A stretch of 64,000 nt of DNA from Aliagarivorans marinus DSM 23064. Its GTDB lineage: Bacteria; Pseudomonadota; Gammaproteobacteria; Enterobacterales; Celerinatantimonadaceae. The notes below the pieces were generated by a model. It did not search any database, was not told the DNA's origin, and saw only the letters and a list, made by a program, of their open reading frames with translations. The stretch lies in assembly GCF_000429485.1 (NCBI RefSeq), contig NZ_AUBY01000014.1, positions 1 to 64,000 on the forward strand, written 5' to 3'. Positions 62,750-64,000 of this stretch are shown here, one piece after another. How positions within the stretch are numbered: the first letter of the stretch is position 1; each line of letters opens with the position of its first letter. The position numbers and the translations under genes were made by a program.

Positions 62750-63772
62750 GTGAGAGTTTTAAGTAGTGTTTGCTTATTGAGTGTTGCTTTACTGGCAGGC
62801 TGTAGCTCTGCGAGCAAGACCATGGATGTTTTCAGTAAGGATGCCCAGCGAGCGCAGCCGTCTAGCCCTGAGGTGGCATATGCCCAACTGGATTCTGCTC
62901 CGCTATGTTGCAGAGATTTGAGAGAGTTGGACTATCAACTGATCACTGAGGCGGGTTCGGTGAAAGTGACCATGGGCCCTAATATGCAAGCCTTTCGTTT
63001 TGCTACCGGCAAGAGCTTTGTAAAAGGCTTTGAGTTGCCGGAGTTTGCCAAAGATAAGATGAAAGTGTCGGTCGAAAGTCCGGTTCTAGAGATGGTGTTT
63101 ATGCCGAACGTATTGTTGCTGGATGAGAACTACCAGCCTGTGCGTGTCTATGGCAATGATGAGCTTCGCTTTAGCAAGCGCGGTGTTGCATCTGCCAACC
63201 GATACACCTTAGATATCAGGATTGATGTGGACCGAGAGCAAGCCTTGGAGGCCCGTTACTTGGTGCTGTTTACTACCGATGAGCAAATGCAATCGGCGAC
63301 CAAGCTAGATAAGAAACTCGATACCGAGTCTGCAGAACGTCTGGGCAGTGAGATGCAGATGATTAAGGCCATGCGTGGCGAGTATGCCGCTCACGTGCCT
63401 GCAGGTTTAGTGAAGTTTAACTTCCAATATGAGCCATCAGATAAGCAGAGTGCCACTAAGGCGCGTCAGGTTCTGGCTGAGACAAGCACTGAGCAAAATA
63501 AAGCGGCCAGTGTGTTAGTGGCCACTGAGGCGGCGACTGTTACCCCCGCGCCTCAGACTGTGGTTGTGGACAATAAACAGCCCGTTTCACAAAACGTGTC
63601 TCGTACCGGGCGGACCATCCAACCGGAAACTGAAGCGATGTTTATCAGCCTGATTGAGCAAGCGGTTGCCAACGATGACCTGGATACCGCCCTGCAGTTC
63701 GTTGAAGAGGCGGAGCGTTTGGGCTCAACCAAGGTGCGTGGTGCATTTATCGACGCGTTTAAAAGTCGGTAA
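62750..63772 (+). CDS. malM: MalM family maltose-operon lipoprotein
   Basis: A 340-residue periplasmic lipoprotein of the MalM family, of unknown molecular role; in E. coli malM follows lamB. Lipobox LLAGC (Cys19). The first domain contains CCRDLRELDYQLI and FVKGFELPEFAKD; the C-terminal end DLDTALQFVEEAERLGSTKVRGAFI matches the conserved MalM tail. A Gln/Thr/Val-rich linker of about 40 residues makes it longer than E. coli MalM (306). Start is GTG at 62750 with AAGGAG 5 bases upstream. The neighbouring LamB-like porins support the assignment. Confidence 0.85.
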   Translation: MRVLSSVCLLSVALLAGCSSASKTMDVFSKDAQRAQPSSPEVAYAQLDSAPLCCRDLRELDYQLITEAGSVKVTMGPNMQAFRFATGKSFVKGFELPEFAKDKMKVSVESPVLEMVFMPNVLLLDENYQPVRVYGNDELRFSKRGVASANRYTLDIRIDVDREQALEARYLVLFTTDEQMQSATKLDKKLDTESAERLGSEMQMIKAMRGEYAAHVPAGLVKFNFQYEPSDKQSATKARQVLAETSTEQNKAASVLVATEAATVTPAPQTVVVDNKQPVSQNVSRTGRTIQPETEAMFISLIEQAVANDDLDTALQFVEEAERLGSTKVRGAFIDAFKSR

Positions 63773-63790
63773 TTGAGCAATCGACAACTG

Positions 63791-63816
63791 AAAACGGGGG
63801 CTGATGCCCCCGTTTT
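63791..63816. terminator. Bidirectional terminator after malM
   Basis: AAAACGGGGGC and GCCCCCGTTTT form a perfect stem with A and T tracts, between malM and the convergent gene at the window end. Confidence 0.92.
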
Positions 63817-63834
63817 GCTATACACAATTAACGA

Positions 63835-64000
63835 CTAATCACTCATCTTCTGCAGCATGGCGATAATGCCTTTACCGGTCAGATCTTCATTCCAGTGATG
63901 GGTCTCTACGCAGTCGGTGTCGCGCAGATAAGGCAGCAGGCTCTCTTGCAGTGCCTCTTGGATCGGGTCTTGGGAGAGTGGTGCTGCTCGCACACCCGGC
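63835..64000 (-). CDS. Unidentified gene, 3' end (partial)
   Basis: The last 166 bases encode the C-terminal 54 or so residues of a minus-strand protein ending in TAG at 63835. The readable part contains DPIQEALQESLLPYLRD, CVETHHWNEDLTG and ends MLQKMSD. It is open to the window edge and convergent with malM across a terminator. I do not recognise the family. Confidence 0.6.
   Translation of the reverse strand, partial: PGVRAAPLSQDPIQEALQESLLPYLRDTDCVETHHWNEDLTGKGIIAMLQKMSD

Noticed and set aside
1-64000. CRISPR arrays, tRNA genes, prophage, integron or transposase
   Set aside because: I looked for regular direct repeats, tRNA-like cloverleaf motifs and known recombinase motifs on both strands and saw none.

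Overview
The window comes from a gammaproteobacterium, most likely a marine member of the Alteromonadales, Vibrionales or Aeromonadales. The signs are an E. coli-like 5S rRNA and 23S end, NtrC/sigma-54 control, Cache-domain chemoreceptors, a TakP-like TRAP transporter, UrtABCDE, LamB-type porins and an ornithine-lipid synthase of OlsF type. I cannot fix the genus from sequence alone. All genes look chromosomal. I see no prophage, integron, CRISPR array, transposase or tRNA gene; the only mobile-type DNA is a pair of 160-bp MITE-like repeats.

Layout. 1-700: tail of an rRNA operon (23S end, 5S, terminator) and a decayed second copy of the 5S tail and terminator. 0.7-5.8 kb: an orphan solute-binding protein, two head-to-head paralogous voltage-gated cation channels and a chemoreceptor. 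5.8-10.5 kb: a secreted subtilase lipoprotein and a FapA/DUF342 protein. 10.8-13.7 kb: a 2-oxoacid-type TRAP transporter operon. 13.8-19.4 kb (minus): M48 protease, LemA, a second chemoreceptor and NAD-malic enzyme. 19.5-22.7 kb: TapT, two unusual LysR-like regulators, a small outer-membrane protein and a small unknown gene.

22.6-35.9 kb is the best-understood block. A complete nickel urease operon (ureDABCEFGJ, probably running on into menE) lies back to back with the urea ABC transporter operon urtABCDE. Their shared 420-bp intergenic region holds two divergent sigma-54 promoters and three NtrC-type sites, so uptake and hydrolysis of urea should be switched on together under nitrogen limitation.

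36-49.9 kb: an FKBP-like protein; a tightly overlapping seven-gene minus-strand operon (ATP-grasp enzyme, OlsF, DinB-like, TANGO2/NRDE, YHS, membrane protein, lipoprotein) that may be an undescribed envelope or lipid system; ModF; a GNAT; a DASS anion symporter; small membrane and lipoprotein genes. The MITE copies sit just upstream of the FKBP and GNAT genes and each ends in an extended -10 promoter motif.

50-64 kb: xylulokinase and XylR without xylose isomerase, an aspartoacylase, a PAS-GGDEF diguanylate cyclase, an EamA transporter, yciN, then three tandem LamB-like porins and malM. All four of the latter carry AACCGGTT-type operators of a LacI-family regulator, so they look like one maltodextrin-type regulon. 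The window ends inside an unrecognised minus-strand gene.
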